From Moniliella sp. 'wahieum' (lineage: Eukaryota; Basidiomycota; Moniliellomycetes; Moniliellales; Moniliellaceae): a stretch of DNA of 64,000 nt. This document shows positions 48,130 through 58,761 of the stretch, in pieces. Under the pieces are notes generated by a model, which saw only the letters and a program-made list of their open reading frames with translations, had not been told where the DNA came from and made no database searches. The stretch covers positions 1-64,000 of the forward strand of contig RSEE01000046.1 of assembly GCA_003971905.1 (NCBI GenBank). The letters are read 5' to 3'. A program made the translations under genes and the position numbers. Each line of letters begins with the position of its first letter. Position 1 is the stretch's first letter.

Positions 48130-50650
48130 TCGCTCGGGTCTGTCGCAGATTCCCAACCGTCGCTTCACTCTCTGGTGGTCTCCCACGATCAACCGTGCCA
48201 ACGTCTATGTTGGCTTCCAGGTCCAGCCGGACTTGACGGACATCTTTATGCATGGTAAGCTGCCCACGCTCAAGATCTCTTACATCTCCATCTTCCGTGC
48301 CCATTTATGGCAAAAGATCCACGAGGCAGTGACGATCGACTTGGCCCAGGTATTTGATCAAGAGATGGAAGCGCTCCAGATGAGACTGTGCAGAAGGAGA
48401 CCATTCATCCGCGCAAATCGTACCGCATGAATGCTTCGTGCGCCGACCTGCTCATCTTTGCCAGTTACAAGTGGCCTGTTAGCAAGCCCTTCCTCTTGTC
48501 CGAGGCGCGAGACGAGTTGACTGGCGCGAGCGCCAACAAGTGGTGGATCGATGTCCAACTTCGTTGGGGCGACTTTGATTCGCATGACATTGAGCGTTAC
48601 GTGCGTGCCAAGTTCCTGGACTACACCAGTGATGCGACCACCTCCATTTACCCTTCGGCCACGGGCGCGTTAATTGGAATTGACTTGGCGTACAATCAAC
48701 ACTCTGCGTACGTCAATTGGTTCCCGGGGAGCAAACCCCTCGTTGCTCAAGCCATGACCAAGATCATGAAAGTCAATCCGGCTCTGTACCTTCTTCGGGA
48801 GCGTCTGCGAAAGAGCTTGCAGCTTTACAGCTCCGAGGCCACCGAGCCCTACCTCAACTCGGGCAATTACGCCGAACTATTCAGCAACCAGGTCATCTGG
48901 ATGGTGGACGATTCGGGCGTGTACGCTGTTGCGATTCATCGCACGTTTGAGGGCAATTTGGTCACCAAGCCGATCAACGGTGCTGTGCTCATCTTCAATC
49001 CTCGTACGGGTCAACTCTTCCTTAAAATCATCCACACCTCAGTTTGGGCAGGGCAGAAGCGTCTAAGCCAGTTGGCCAAGTGGAAGACGGCCGAAGAGGT
49101 GGCTGCACTGGTCCGTTCTTTGCCCATTGAAGAACAGCCCAAGCAGGTGATTGTCACACGCAAGGGGATGCTTGACCCCCTCGAAGTCCATCTGGTCGAC
49201 TTCCCCAACATTGTGATCAAGGGCTCGAAACCTCAGCTGCCTCTCAAGGCGATCATGGAGCTGGAAAAGATCCGGAACATGATCCTACGAGCGACCCAAC
49301 CGCAGATGGTTCTTTTCAACTTGTACGACGATTGGCTCTCCCGCATCTCGCCCTACACTGCTTTCTCCCGCCCGATCCTCATCTCCGTGCACTGCACGTT
49401 AACCAGGAGAAAACCAAGATCATCCTTCGTCCCAACGTCCAGACCGTGACCGAGTCCCACCATCTATGGCCCAGCTTGTCCGATGAGGAGTGGATGAAGG
49501 TGGAAGTGGAGCTCCGCGACCTGATCCTGCACGATTATAGCAAGCGCAACTCGGTTAACGTGTCGTCGCTGACCAACTCGGAGATTCGGGACATCATCTT
49601 GGGTACGTTTTCTTTCCTCCTTGTGGCTAATAATACGATGGAATGCTGACAGCCAACACTTCTGCTCAGGTATGGAGATCCAGGCTCCTTCGGTTCAACG
49701 GCAGCAGATGGCCGAGATGGAGAAGAACGCCCAAGCCGGTTCGCAAGTGACCGCAACGCAGACAAAGACACACAATGTGCATGGCGAGGAGATCCAAGTG
49801 GTCACTACAACGCTGTACGAAAACCAGGTGTTCAGCTCCAAGTCCGATTGGCGAATTCGCGCTCTGTCATCGGCCAGCCTCCCCTCCGGACGCAGCACAT
49901 CTACGTCTCGAACGACGAGGCCAAGGAAGATGCCGGGACGCTGACCTATGTGATGCCCAAGAACATCCTCAAGACATTTATTGTCAACTCGGATTTGCGC
50001 ACCCAGGTGGCTGGCTTACTCTATGGCCTCTCCCCGCCCGATGCGCCGGCAGTAAAGGAGATCAAGGCGATCGTCTGGGTCCTTCAGAGGGGCACCACTA
50101 CCAGCGTTGAACTTCCCAACGATCTGCCGCAGCACGACTTTGTTCTCAAAGACTTGGAACCGCTCGGCTGGATTCATACCCAGGCCCAAGACCTGCCCCA
50201 CATGCCGCCCGTCGACTTGGTCACCCACAGCCGGATGATGGCCAACCATATGCCGAGTGGACAGCATCAACCATTTGCGTCTTCACCGCCACGTTCACAC
50301 CCGGCTCGGTCTCGTTGACTGCCTACCAGCCCACTGTGGCCGGGTTCGAGTGGGGCCGCAAAGCCAACCCGACCGAGGTGATCGCGGGGAACCTTGGTGG
50401 TTTCCAACCCAGTATGGCAGACAAGGTACAGCTGCTGCTCTCGGACCGCATACTTGGCGCTACCTTGACGCTCACGTCCGGCGCATGGAACTACGGGCTG
50501 TCACTGTCGGCGCAGTGAACTGCGACGCTAAAGTATGCCCTCACCCTCGATCGCCCCGCCGCGTTCTGGGACGAGATCCACCGCCCTCAAAATTTCTTGT
50601 CCTTTGCCGTCAATGAGGGCGAAGATGACATGGCGGATATTGAGGATTAG
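44712..50650 (+). CDS. PRP8: Pre-mRNA splicing factor Prp8, with internal gap
   Basis: The central scaffold of the U5 snRNP and spliceosome active site. The likely start is ATG 44712 ([20 protein letters not shown]). Next come ASKSRKWKQ, an in-frame TAG (44847-44849), then [26 protein letters not shown] and [13 protein letters not shown]. At about 45,030 the sequence jumps to [12 protein letters not shown]. Roughly 450 residues always present in Prp8 are missing. From there the protein is near-complete: [78 protein letters not shown]-type RT region. The linker shows [18 protein letters not shown], the RNase H-like domain [16 protein letters not shown], and the C-terminal Jab1/MPN-like domain [16 protein letters not shown]. 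Introns at 47302-47364 and 49603-49669. About ten single-base shifts. Stop TAG 50648-50650. Confidence 0.95.
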
Positions 50651-51425
50651 TTTGCCTAAGGTCGTCCCTTGGTTGTCGCGACGCACTGTCCATTTCACCG
50701 CGAACCGGTTGCCAAGATCCGATTCGCCCCCGCCGGCGCATGCGCCCTACTATATATGGCAACTGGATCAATTCGTTCGTCGTGTGCGTGAAACTGTGCA
50801 TTAGTAGTCATATAGACCAGAGATCAGGTGGCTGCACTGCAGCCATCCCACAGAGCAAAGCCACCAAGACAACGATCCGTGGTGCGACTGTGGGTGGTCC
50901 AACAAGATCACAAGAGAGAAGAGGTGCAAGGTGCAGAACAAAGGATTGAACGTTGAACCTTGAGCTCAAGGCAAGCCGTCACTCGCGGGTGAACGATGCA
51001 GTGGCAGTGGCGGGAGAGGATGAGTACAAAAGGAACATGGGAGTCTCGTGGCTACCACCCGTTGCAGACAACACGGAACTGATCACGGCAGACTATCCGG
51101 TGAGTGGGTGTACTATGGATCGGAATCGTTTATGGTATGGTCGGAAAAGTCCAGTCCCCAGAACGTGTACCAGGGATGCATCGATTGATAGGGCCCTCTG
51201 GGCTCGGCATGATATAGCCAACTAAAGGAAAGGGCAGAAGATGACAGCGAGCCCACCAGACCAGAGGGCAAACAAGACACCGATCCGTCATGCGATACGA
51301 TCATGCAAATGACCCTTTCAGGAAGCCCGGGAGGGGAGGGGGGGGGAGGGGTGTCAGGTGCAGGGAGAGCAGAGTGTAGATCGGATGGAACAAGGAAGGG
51401 AATACACCAGACTGAGAGACGATAG
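50651..51425. other. Convergent intergenic region
   Basis: No gene. It lies between the 3' ends of PRP8 (+) and the large unknown gene (-) and contains a G-rich stretch at about 51,328-51,352. Confidence 0.55.
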
Positions 51426-54400
51426 CTAGACTGCGCCGCCGACGATTGACGCCATCGGTCAAGCGTCGTGCCGCGTTGGGCATCAAGCCCATGCCGGGAA
51501 GGGGGGGCACAACGGGGCCCATCGAAGGCACCGAAGCGGAAACCATACTACGTGCCCCGGGCGGGGGAGGGGCATACCGGGGGGCAAGCCGGGCGGCATG
51601 CCCATTGGCATGGGTGCACCCATGGGGGGAACGGCATCATGCCCAAGCCCATGGGCGGCATGCCCATCCAGTTGGAAGCGCGCTGGCGCTCAAGACGTTC
51701 CTTTTCAGCTTGCGCCTTCTCCTTTTGGAGCTCCTTGATCAGAGCAGCCTGCTGAGCAATGATGGCTGCTTTGGATGGGCGACACCCAGCAACTCCTCGT
51801 CGCTCTCCGATTCATCGTCAGAGCCAAGCTGGAACATGTCCTTCTCCCCGTCGGCCTGGGGAGGGGAATTGTCTTCCTTGATCGCCTCGATTTCGGCACG
51901 CAGCTTGCGCGATTGTTGGCGCTGTTTCTTGGCCAGAGCTTGGATCTTGGCCAGCTGTTCTTTGTGGTCAGGATGCACCACGCCCAGGGGGCATCGTCCT
52001 CCTCGTCCTGATCCGATTCCTCTTCCGCAAGACCCATCTCATCCATAAGGGTCTGATGCTTGCGATTAGCGAGTTGCGACAGGGGCATCTCATCTTCCGA
52101 ATCCTCCGCCTTGCGGCCCATCAATTGGTCCAGAGGCAAATCCTCCGATCCTTCCGAATCCGAGTCGTCGACACCAGGAATTCCCAAACCACCGCCAAAG
52201 TTGGCTCCCAAATCGAGGGTTTGAGTATCGTTAGCAGCAGCGGTTTGCTTCGCAGCTTCCGGACGCCCTCAGACCACAGAGACAGATTGGTCGTGCTGGC
52301 AGCTTTCTTGGCCTTGCGGGCATTGTCACCATCTTCATCCTCCTCCTCTTGGGCGGGAAACCACTCTCCTTCATCCTCGGCGTGCGCAGCGAGCACATCC
52401 ACGTCCAACGTAGGCGCGTGTCCACTTCCAGCGTCACCCCCTCCTCCACTAGCCTCTTCCCGAGTGGTAGACAGGGTAGCCACATCCGCCGGGCGGGCCG
52501 TGCCAATGGAGCGCAAGTCGGACGTAGATGTGGAGGGAAGGAACTCGAGCTCGGGCTCTGGCTCGACCCACTTACCCTCCCGAATGAGCCGTTGTTTTTC
52601 CTCTTCTGCCTCGATCGCATCCGCCTCTTTGCGGCGGCGCATCTCGGCTTGGTACAGTTCGCTGTGCGAAGAACCAAAAACAGCGGCCATACGCTCCCGA
52701 GTATCGTTAGTACCGAGAGGGTTGTCCTTGAACGTGCCTGCCGTCTGGGCCGAGGGGGGATGGAAGAGCCATCGCCCACATCCACCGCCAACAAGTCGGC
52801 TTCGCCATAAAAGCTAACAAGACGTCAGAAGAATTCACACACAAGGAACCAGGAATCTCAAGTGAAGGGAAACGTACCGAGTTTGCTTTTTTCCGCGTTT
52901 TCCCCCTCTGCTCAGCCAAGTCGAGCAGACTCTTTCCATACAAGGTCCGCAGCGGGCCTTCATCAACCCAACGGTCGCCTCGCTCTCTTCCGAACTGTCC
53001 GACTCGGCCGACGTATCGCCCTCGGACGCATCCCCCCATTCATCCGGAGACGAATCGTCAGAGATAGCTCCGCCTTCCCAAATGCCGCCCGAAGCAACAA
53101 TCTCATCGCGGGCACGGCGCTTACGGCGACGCTCTTTGCGTCGTGTACGCTTTGCCTTGGCAAGCTTGCGCTTCTGGCGAGCTGAAAGCTTGAACCGCGC
53201 CTTGCGTCGCTCTGCCTCATCCGTTGCATCCAGGATGGTCGTCTCGGCCAACGCTTGGGTATCCCACCCCCACCCATCCTGGTCGGCAGGATCGTGTACC
53301 AGGGGGTTCCGGAACAGCGCCGTGGTGGCCGTTGCCGCTCGTTCGCGCAGCGCTGGCGGCGCGTCCGTCGGAACGGGAACCACAGCGCGGCCGCTCGATC
53401 AGAGCGGAGGAAGGCGTCCACCGCTTCATCCGCTTCCTTCTTGCGTGCCATCGCCTTGGCCCGCGCAGCCTCCCGGTCCTTGGCACGTTGCTCTGGGTCC
53501 CGCGTACGCAGGTCTCGTCGATTCGTCGTCCGAGCCGCCGCCGCTTCCACGGTGAGGAATCGTACGGGAGGCAAACTGCGGCCGTCATGCAGCACAAATC
53601 CGGCGGGACATGCATCCCTTTTGCGGCGGCGGCACGACCGGAAGGTTGGTCGTCGTCCAAGTCGGCGATTTGAGCGCGTTCCTGAGCAATCAGCTGACGC
53701 TGGAGCTGGACCTGCCTCATTCCCGGCGGCAGAAGCTGGATCAGTTGAGTATTGTTAACCAGCGGCTCAGGCATGACCAAGTTAGTGGACAAACGGGCAT
53801 CGACGCCGCGACGGGCGAGCCAGCCCACGTTTTGACGGCGGTGCCATTGGCCGGTGCGTTCATCATAATCATTTCGTCCTCTTCGTCATCCAGCAAGTCA
53901 CCCAGTTCTTGCGGCCCGTCATCCGACCGGCCGAGACCGAGGCGGAACATGCTCTTGCGCTGTTCGGCTTTCCTGCGCTGCGTATCGTGGTTGGCTTCAG
54001 ACTCAAACGCCGGCTCGGCAGTACGTTTTTTTCCGCTTAAACAAGCCCCTGCCACGATCCGTCCCCTTGTCCAACTCGGCTCGGGGTCTAGCAGATTGGG
54101 CCGCCCCACATTCTCAGACGAGTCAAAGCGCGTGTCGTCATTATACTCGGGCAAGGTACCACCGGCGGCAAGGATCTGCAACTGACGGGTGGTGCCATCC
54201 ATGGGCATCGAAGTGGTTCCTCGGTCGAGCGGCGAGGGCGCAGCATCCCCAAGGGGCATCATCTTCATCGTCGGTACCCATTCCGTTGGCGTTCAAATGG
54301 GTAGGAAAGCGTCCAGCATCGCCGGTGGAAAACTCGGCAAAGGGGTCACCGGGCACCGCACCCTCCCGGGCGAGAGGGACGTGGTGAGGTCCAGGCGAGG

Positions 54401-55763
54401 GGCACGAGGCGCTGACATGGTGGCAAGGAAGGCCGATCCAGGACGGCTCAAGGCAGCATGAGCCGCCTCCAAAGCACCCACACCAGCCCAATCGTGACCG
54501 GTCTCTTCCGCCTCTTGATCAAGAGCCGGGCGGGACCAAGGTCCATCTGTAATTCCCCCCCATTCTCAGTAGGATTCGTCTGACCGGGTAACTGGAGGCC
54601 AAAAAAGGAGTCCCCAGCCGTAGACACGGGGCGAGAGCGAGGATAAAACAGCGATTGCTCGTCAGGATGGGTCGAGGTGGTTTGAACCGAGGCAAGGTCT
54701 GCACCGCCATCCTGGGATTCGTGCCAGACACTACCAGTGATGGCCGCAACACTTTGGCGATGGTTCTGTCCTTCCTCGGTCTGGTGACGCGCGTCAAGGT
54801 CGCGCACTTCTGGCGAGCCAGGGCGAGAAGCCGAGCCAAGCGGCTCTGTATTCTGCCGATAGGCAGCAATCCGAGCCATCAATGCCGGATCAGGCGTGTG
54901 GACGTGCCGGCTGCTCGCGATGGAGCGAGAACGGGTGCGAGAGTGGGAATCGGACACCCCACGGGCCATGGCAACCGAGCCAATGGCCTCGCTATCGGAC
55001 ACGGCCCCGTCACGCGTCTCGGTGGTCTGGCTGAGAAGTGAGGTGCTTCGCATCCTGGGTTCGTCTGAGCGGATGGGCGAACCCAAGGAAGAGGACCGCT
55101 GGCGTTGGCGGGCTTTCAGCACCTTGTCCCGCTCGTCGGCCGAGAGAAACTTGTCCACCCCCCATGCGGAGAGGGCGTCATCATCTGCACCTGGCGCTCC
55201 CTCTCCATTGCCCTCCATGGCAGCACCATCCGGGGACGCAGAGTCGAGGTGCACATTGCCATGGTCCGACAGTCCACTGAGAAAGCTGCGACGGCGAGCG
55301 TCCTGCTCCGAGGGGAGATCGACACCAAGCAGGTTGGGAGACACGGCATCCAAGTCGGGATGAGCGGAATGAGGAGTGTCGTGGGCCAAGTCAGGGGGAG
55401 GAGCAAGGGGTGGGGTCGGGGGAGGAGCGGTCAGGTGGGCGAGCGCAGCGGCGTGGCGGCGGCCATGTCGGCGGCGCGGGCCTGGGCGCGGGCCAGGGCC
55501 TCGCGGGCAGCGTCATCGTCGCGGAAGGGAAGGAAGATGGCCGAGTCGGAGGCGAGCTTGAGCGGAGGGAGGGGGTGGGGCACAAACGGTTCGCGCAGCG
55601 CAACTTCGGCCCGGAGGCCGACGGGCAGGGCGGCGTGTTCGGCGGCATGAGCGGCCTCGCGCTCGCTCTCGGCGGCGTGCAGAGCCTCGACCCACTCGTT
55701 GTCGGCCTCGATGAGGGCAGCGGCGAGCTGGAGGCGCGCATTGATGCGCTTGGTCAGGCGCAT
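51426..55763 (-). CDS. Large conserved-looking protein of unknown function (~1,400 aa)
   Basis: Not recognised. The start is ATG 55761-55763 (MRLTKRINARLQLAAALIEA), entering a predicted coiled coil (NEWVEALHAAESEREAAHAA). A long Ser/Asp-rich disordered part follows: LSGLSDHGNVHLDSASPDG, SSLGSPIRSDEPRMRSTSLL, RIAAYRQNTEPLGSASRPGS. Then EYNDDTRFDSSENVGRPN, LGDLLDDEEDEM and an ordered segment NTQLIQLLPPGMRQVQLQRQ. A strongly basic block SARQKRKLAKAKRTRRKERR (about 53,125-53,185) comes before an acidic one (DDSSPDEWGDASEGDTS). After a 64-nt intron (52814-52877) come SSHSELYQAEMRRRKEADAI, DSDSEGSEDLPLDQLMGRK and LIKELQKEKAQAEKERLER. The C-terminus is Met/Pro/Gly-rich (MGMPPMGLGMMPFPP). The basic and acidic blocks suggest a nuclear or nucleolar protein. 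About eight frame shifts; the end near TAG 51426-51428 is uncertain. Confidence 0.65.
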
Positions 55764-56506
55764 GGAGCCTGGCCGCCAGCAGGGGTGGTGGTGGAGGGGG
55801 GCAGAGCAGCCCAGCGGCCATCAAACTCTGCCGCCCAGCCCCGTTGGGCCACGTGGCAGGAGCGCAGTGTTCTCCACTGCCGATCGGGAGGGGGCATTGT
55901 GCATCACGTGATGCGAATGAGTGGGGCCGGTGGCGGGCGCAGCACAGCACAGCACAGCACTGCACAACACTGGCCCAGCCCCGTCCGCAACACAACCAAG
56001 CTTCTGCGCGGCGTCACGTGCACAGCGCTGCTGGAACTCCGGCGCTTCTTCCTGTCTCCGTCCGCTTCACTCTTGAATGTGGAACATGCAACGTCCAACT
56101 TCAAGAGGAAACGTTCCGCCACACCCCACCCTTGGCAATGCCCAAGGAGGGCAAGCAGGTAGCTGGCCGTGTTCACCACCGAGAAGAGTACCTCGGCCTG
56201 CGCTTCTCCTTGACCCTCTGCGCCCGACCCGTATATCGGCGCCCCCGTGTTGGTTGTCCGTCACGTGGGCGTCACGCGCGCCAGAACCTCGCTTGTGCCC
56301 ATTGCAGCCCACAGGCTGCGCCCGAAGAATATGGCATTCAATTGCTATTACTCACAGTGCTAGTAATCGAAGCGAGGCTCCGACAGTGTTGATACTCAGT
56401 TAAGTACTCACCGGTCGCCACCCACCACTCACCACTCGTCCCTGCCAGGGTGCTCATCGGCTCGTGCCTATTGCTCCCACTCCACACATCTCCCCCGCAT
56501 CCTCCA
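55764..56506. other. Intergenic region
   Basis: No gene recognised. It contains a short CAGCA pentamer array (55940-55962). Open frames here are overlapping shadows. Confidence 0.5.
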
Positions 56507-57449
56507 TCATCCCGTTGACCCCAGCCACGACACATCCAGTGCTGGAAACGCAGCCAAACCACATATCGGCATTCTCTCTCCTCCTTCTGGCCACATGCTG
56601 CTGTCGTCCCAGAGCACACACACCCGCAAACGAGCCCTCATCGGCCTGGACAGATTCCGTTTGGTTCTCCCCAGGGCTCGTTTCTGGGCCATCTCTGCCC
56701 GCTCCATCCGCTGCCGTTGGCTCTCAATCATCAGTGCCTCATTGTGGGCTTGACGCCGCTGGGCATGGAGCACCGTTCGCTCCGCCGGCTGGGGCTGGAC
56801 CGTGCGGCTAGGCAAGGGACAGGTGCAGGTATGTCCAAATGAACCCGTCCCATTTTTCGCAGTATGAACTGCTTCGCTGGCTTGGTGTGGTGCTTGTCAA
56901 ACTTGCCCCGAACGCGAGTTAGGCGAACGGGTGGAATCGGGGAACGAGGACTGGGCTGGGTCGCAACTACCTCTTCAGCAGTGGGCCCAGGCTCGGGTTG
57001 AGCAGGTTCCATCGTAGTGGCAGGCTCCTCACAAGAATGGAAACATCTTCCTCAAGATGAAGTGCATGCTCTGCAACTAGGGCATACTCCTCGACAATGG
57101 GAGCATCCTCGAGAAGGAACGGCTCTTCAACAATGGAAGGTTTCCTGGTCTCAAGAATGGTAGAGACCTCAAGAATGCTGTGATGCTGCTTCAGCAGGAT
57201 GGAGCCGCACTCCGTCACCGAAGCGGCTGGATCAGTCACCGAACCTGCAAACTTGGCTACCGACACGGCGAGCTCAACCATCGGGAAGGCGAGCGCATCA
57301 GCCAACGCGAAAGCGAGCTCAGCCAGGATGGTGCGAAGCTTGACAGTGGAGGGTGAGTGAACAGAAGAAAGACGAGGAGCCTTTGCCGTATCGCGAGCCG
57401 CAGGTTTGTTGGAGGAGGTTTTGACCATTGTTGGGAGGAGCGCTGCCAT
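56507..57449 (-). CDS. Hypothetical protein with Ile/Leu/Val-Glu repeat segment
   Basis: Not recognised. ATG at 57447-57449 starts MAALLPTMVKTSSNKPAARD. LAELAFALADALAFPMVELA follows, then a degenerate repeat of about 10-11 residues: HSILEVSTILETRKPSIVEE, PFLLEDAPIVEEYALVAEHA, LHLEEDVSIL. At the DNA level these are CAAGAATGG-like repeats at about 57,030-57,190. After a shift near 57,010 come PSPRSPIPPVRLTRVRGKFD and KHHTKPAKQFILRKMG. After another near 56,830 come HAQRRQAHNEALMIESQRQR and ALGRTKRNLSRPMRARLR, a basic, helical C-terminus. The stop is TGA 56507-56509. It could be a lineage-specific protein. Coding is supported only by long open frames in sequence and by composition. Confidence 0.45.
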
Positions 57450-58018
57450 TCAGGGAAACCTCAGTAACGTGGGCCTTCAACGCGGGGTAGCATACTCAGT
57501 ACTCACTGGGGGGCGTGGGCGATCCGAGGAAGAAACCATGTAGCGCATTCCCTAGATTGGCCTTCCTAGCCCCCGATGATCGATTAGGTATGGAGATGAG
57601 GCTGTCAGGAAACGTGAGATGGAGGAAAGGGAGGCAGGAGTGGGATCGGTGGATGATCTGATGCATATCTATGGACGGATTGTGGAGTTCTTTGCCCCTC
57701 CGAAGGAAGAGAGGATACAGCTCTGCATAAGTGAAAACCATGATGTACGACAAGCCACAAGAGCCCCCTAATAGTAGAGTAGCATGGTGAATCTGCCAGA
57801 CGCGGCGGTCGGAGAGAGGGGAGGGGCTCAAACTCGATGATACCTATAACAGAGCTCTTCCTCGGGCCACACGTCACACATGCCACACATTAATAGAATT
57901 GGGACCATCAAAAACAAAGTACCATGTGAAGCATGGCACGCTAAACTCGACGTTTTTGTAAGAAGGGACAGTTATTGAAGGCTCGGCGACGACCAGGTCG
58001 ACGCGGCTAGTAGAGAAC
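57450..58018. other. Intergenic region
   Basis: No gene recognised. The minus-strand frame downstream of the secreted-protein gene stays open to about 57,874 but looks like 3' UTR. Confidence 0.45.
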
Positions 58019-58761
58019 TCAAGAATGTTGCGTTTTGAAGAAGCGAAAAAAGAGTGGGTATCCAAAACCAGGTTCAACTTTAAACATTGTAGAGCGTTTT
58101 GTTGAGGAATTGCAGCGTAGAGCCAACGCCATTGGCCAAGGGCTGGGCCTGCAACCGCACACCATCCGAGGACCGGGGGTATAGAAGCGCCAGCCATTCA
58201 AAGGCTTGCTCCCGCCGTATGCGTTCTCGTTATCCGGGTGCGTCTCTCCCTTCTCACCAAAAGGAATCCAATCGGTAGTGAAGTTCTGGGCTTGGCTGGG
58301 GTTGTCCCTTGAGAGCCGCTGAGGAGGTGGAAGAGTTGCAGGCCAAATTCAGCCGACGTGTTGTCATGGTTGCATGGGCCAACGGTAAAGTGGGTGGCAT
58401 GCGTTGTGTTGCTCACTCCCGCCACGCACTGGCTCGTGTCATGTTCCGGCGAGAAGAAGCCAAAGGTTTCGGTCCAGTATCCCTGCCACCCGCTGATCGT
58501 GCCGTGCACATCGTACACGTCGGAATCGACCGGGGTAAAGAGGAAGTGGGTGCGGGAATGCGAGTTGTCTGTCACGTCCAACACCCCTTGTTCCACCTTG
58601 ATCCACTTGTCATCGAGTCCGATGGGGAAGGGGCCAATGGGGGTGAAGAAGCTGTTGTCCCGTGTGTTCAGCTGTTGGGCCGGAGGCGTGGGCCGAGCCT
58701 TGGCCACCCCCAGTGCGAAGGCAGCGGCGAACAAAGCAGAGTTCGTGAGAGGAAGCTGCAT
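58019..58761 (-). CDS. Predicted secreted protein of unknown function
   Basis: ATG at 58759-58761 starts MQLPLTNSALFAAAFALGVA, a classic signal peptide with likely cleavage after AKA. The mature part reads FFTPIGPFPIGLDDKWIKVE, GVLDVTDNSHSRTHFLFTP, DVHGTISGWQGYWTETFGFF and VAGVSNTTHATHFTVGPCN. A one-base shift near 58,290 leads to NFTTDWIPFGEKGETHPDNE and NGWRFYTPGPRMVCG. NTT, NTS and NFT are N-glycosylation sequons, and two Cys (QCVAG, GPCNH) may pair. The pattern of short aromatic-rich strands suggests a small beta-rich extracellular protein. A TATA element lies about 120 bp upstream. I cannot name a family. The stop at 58019-58021 depends on the chosen frame. Confidence 0.65.
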
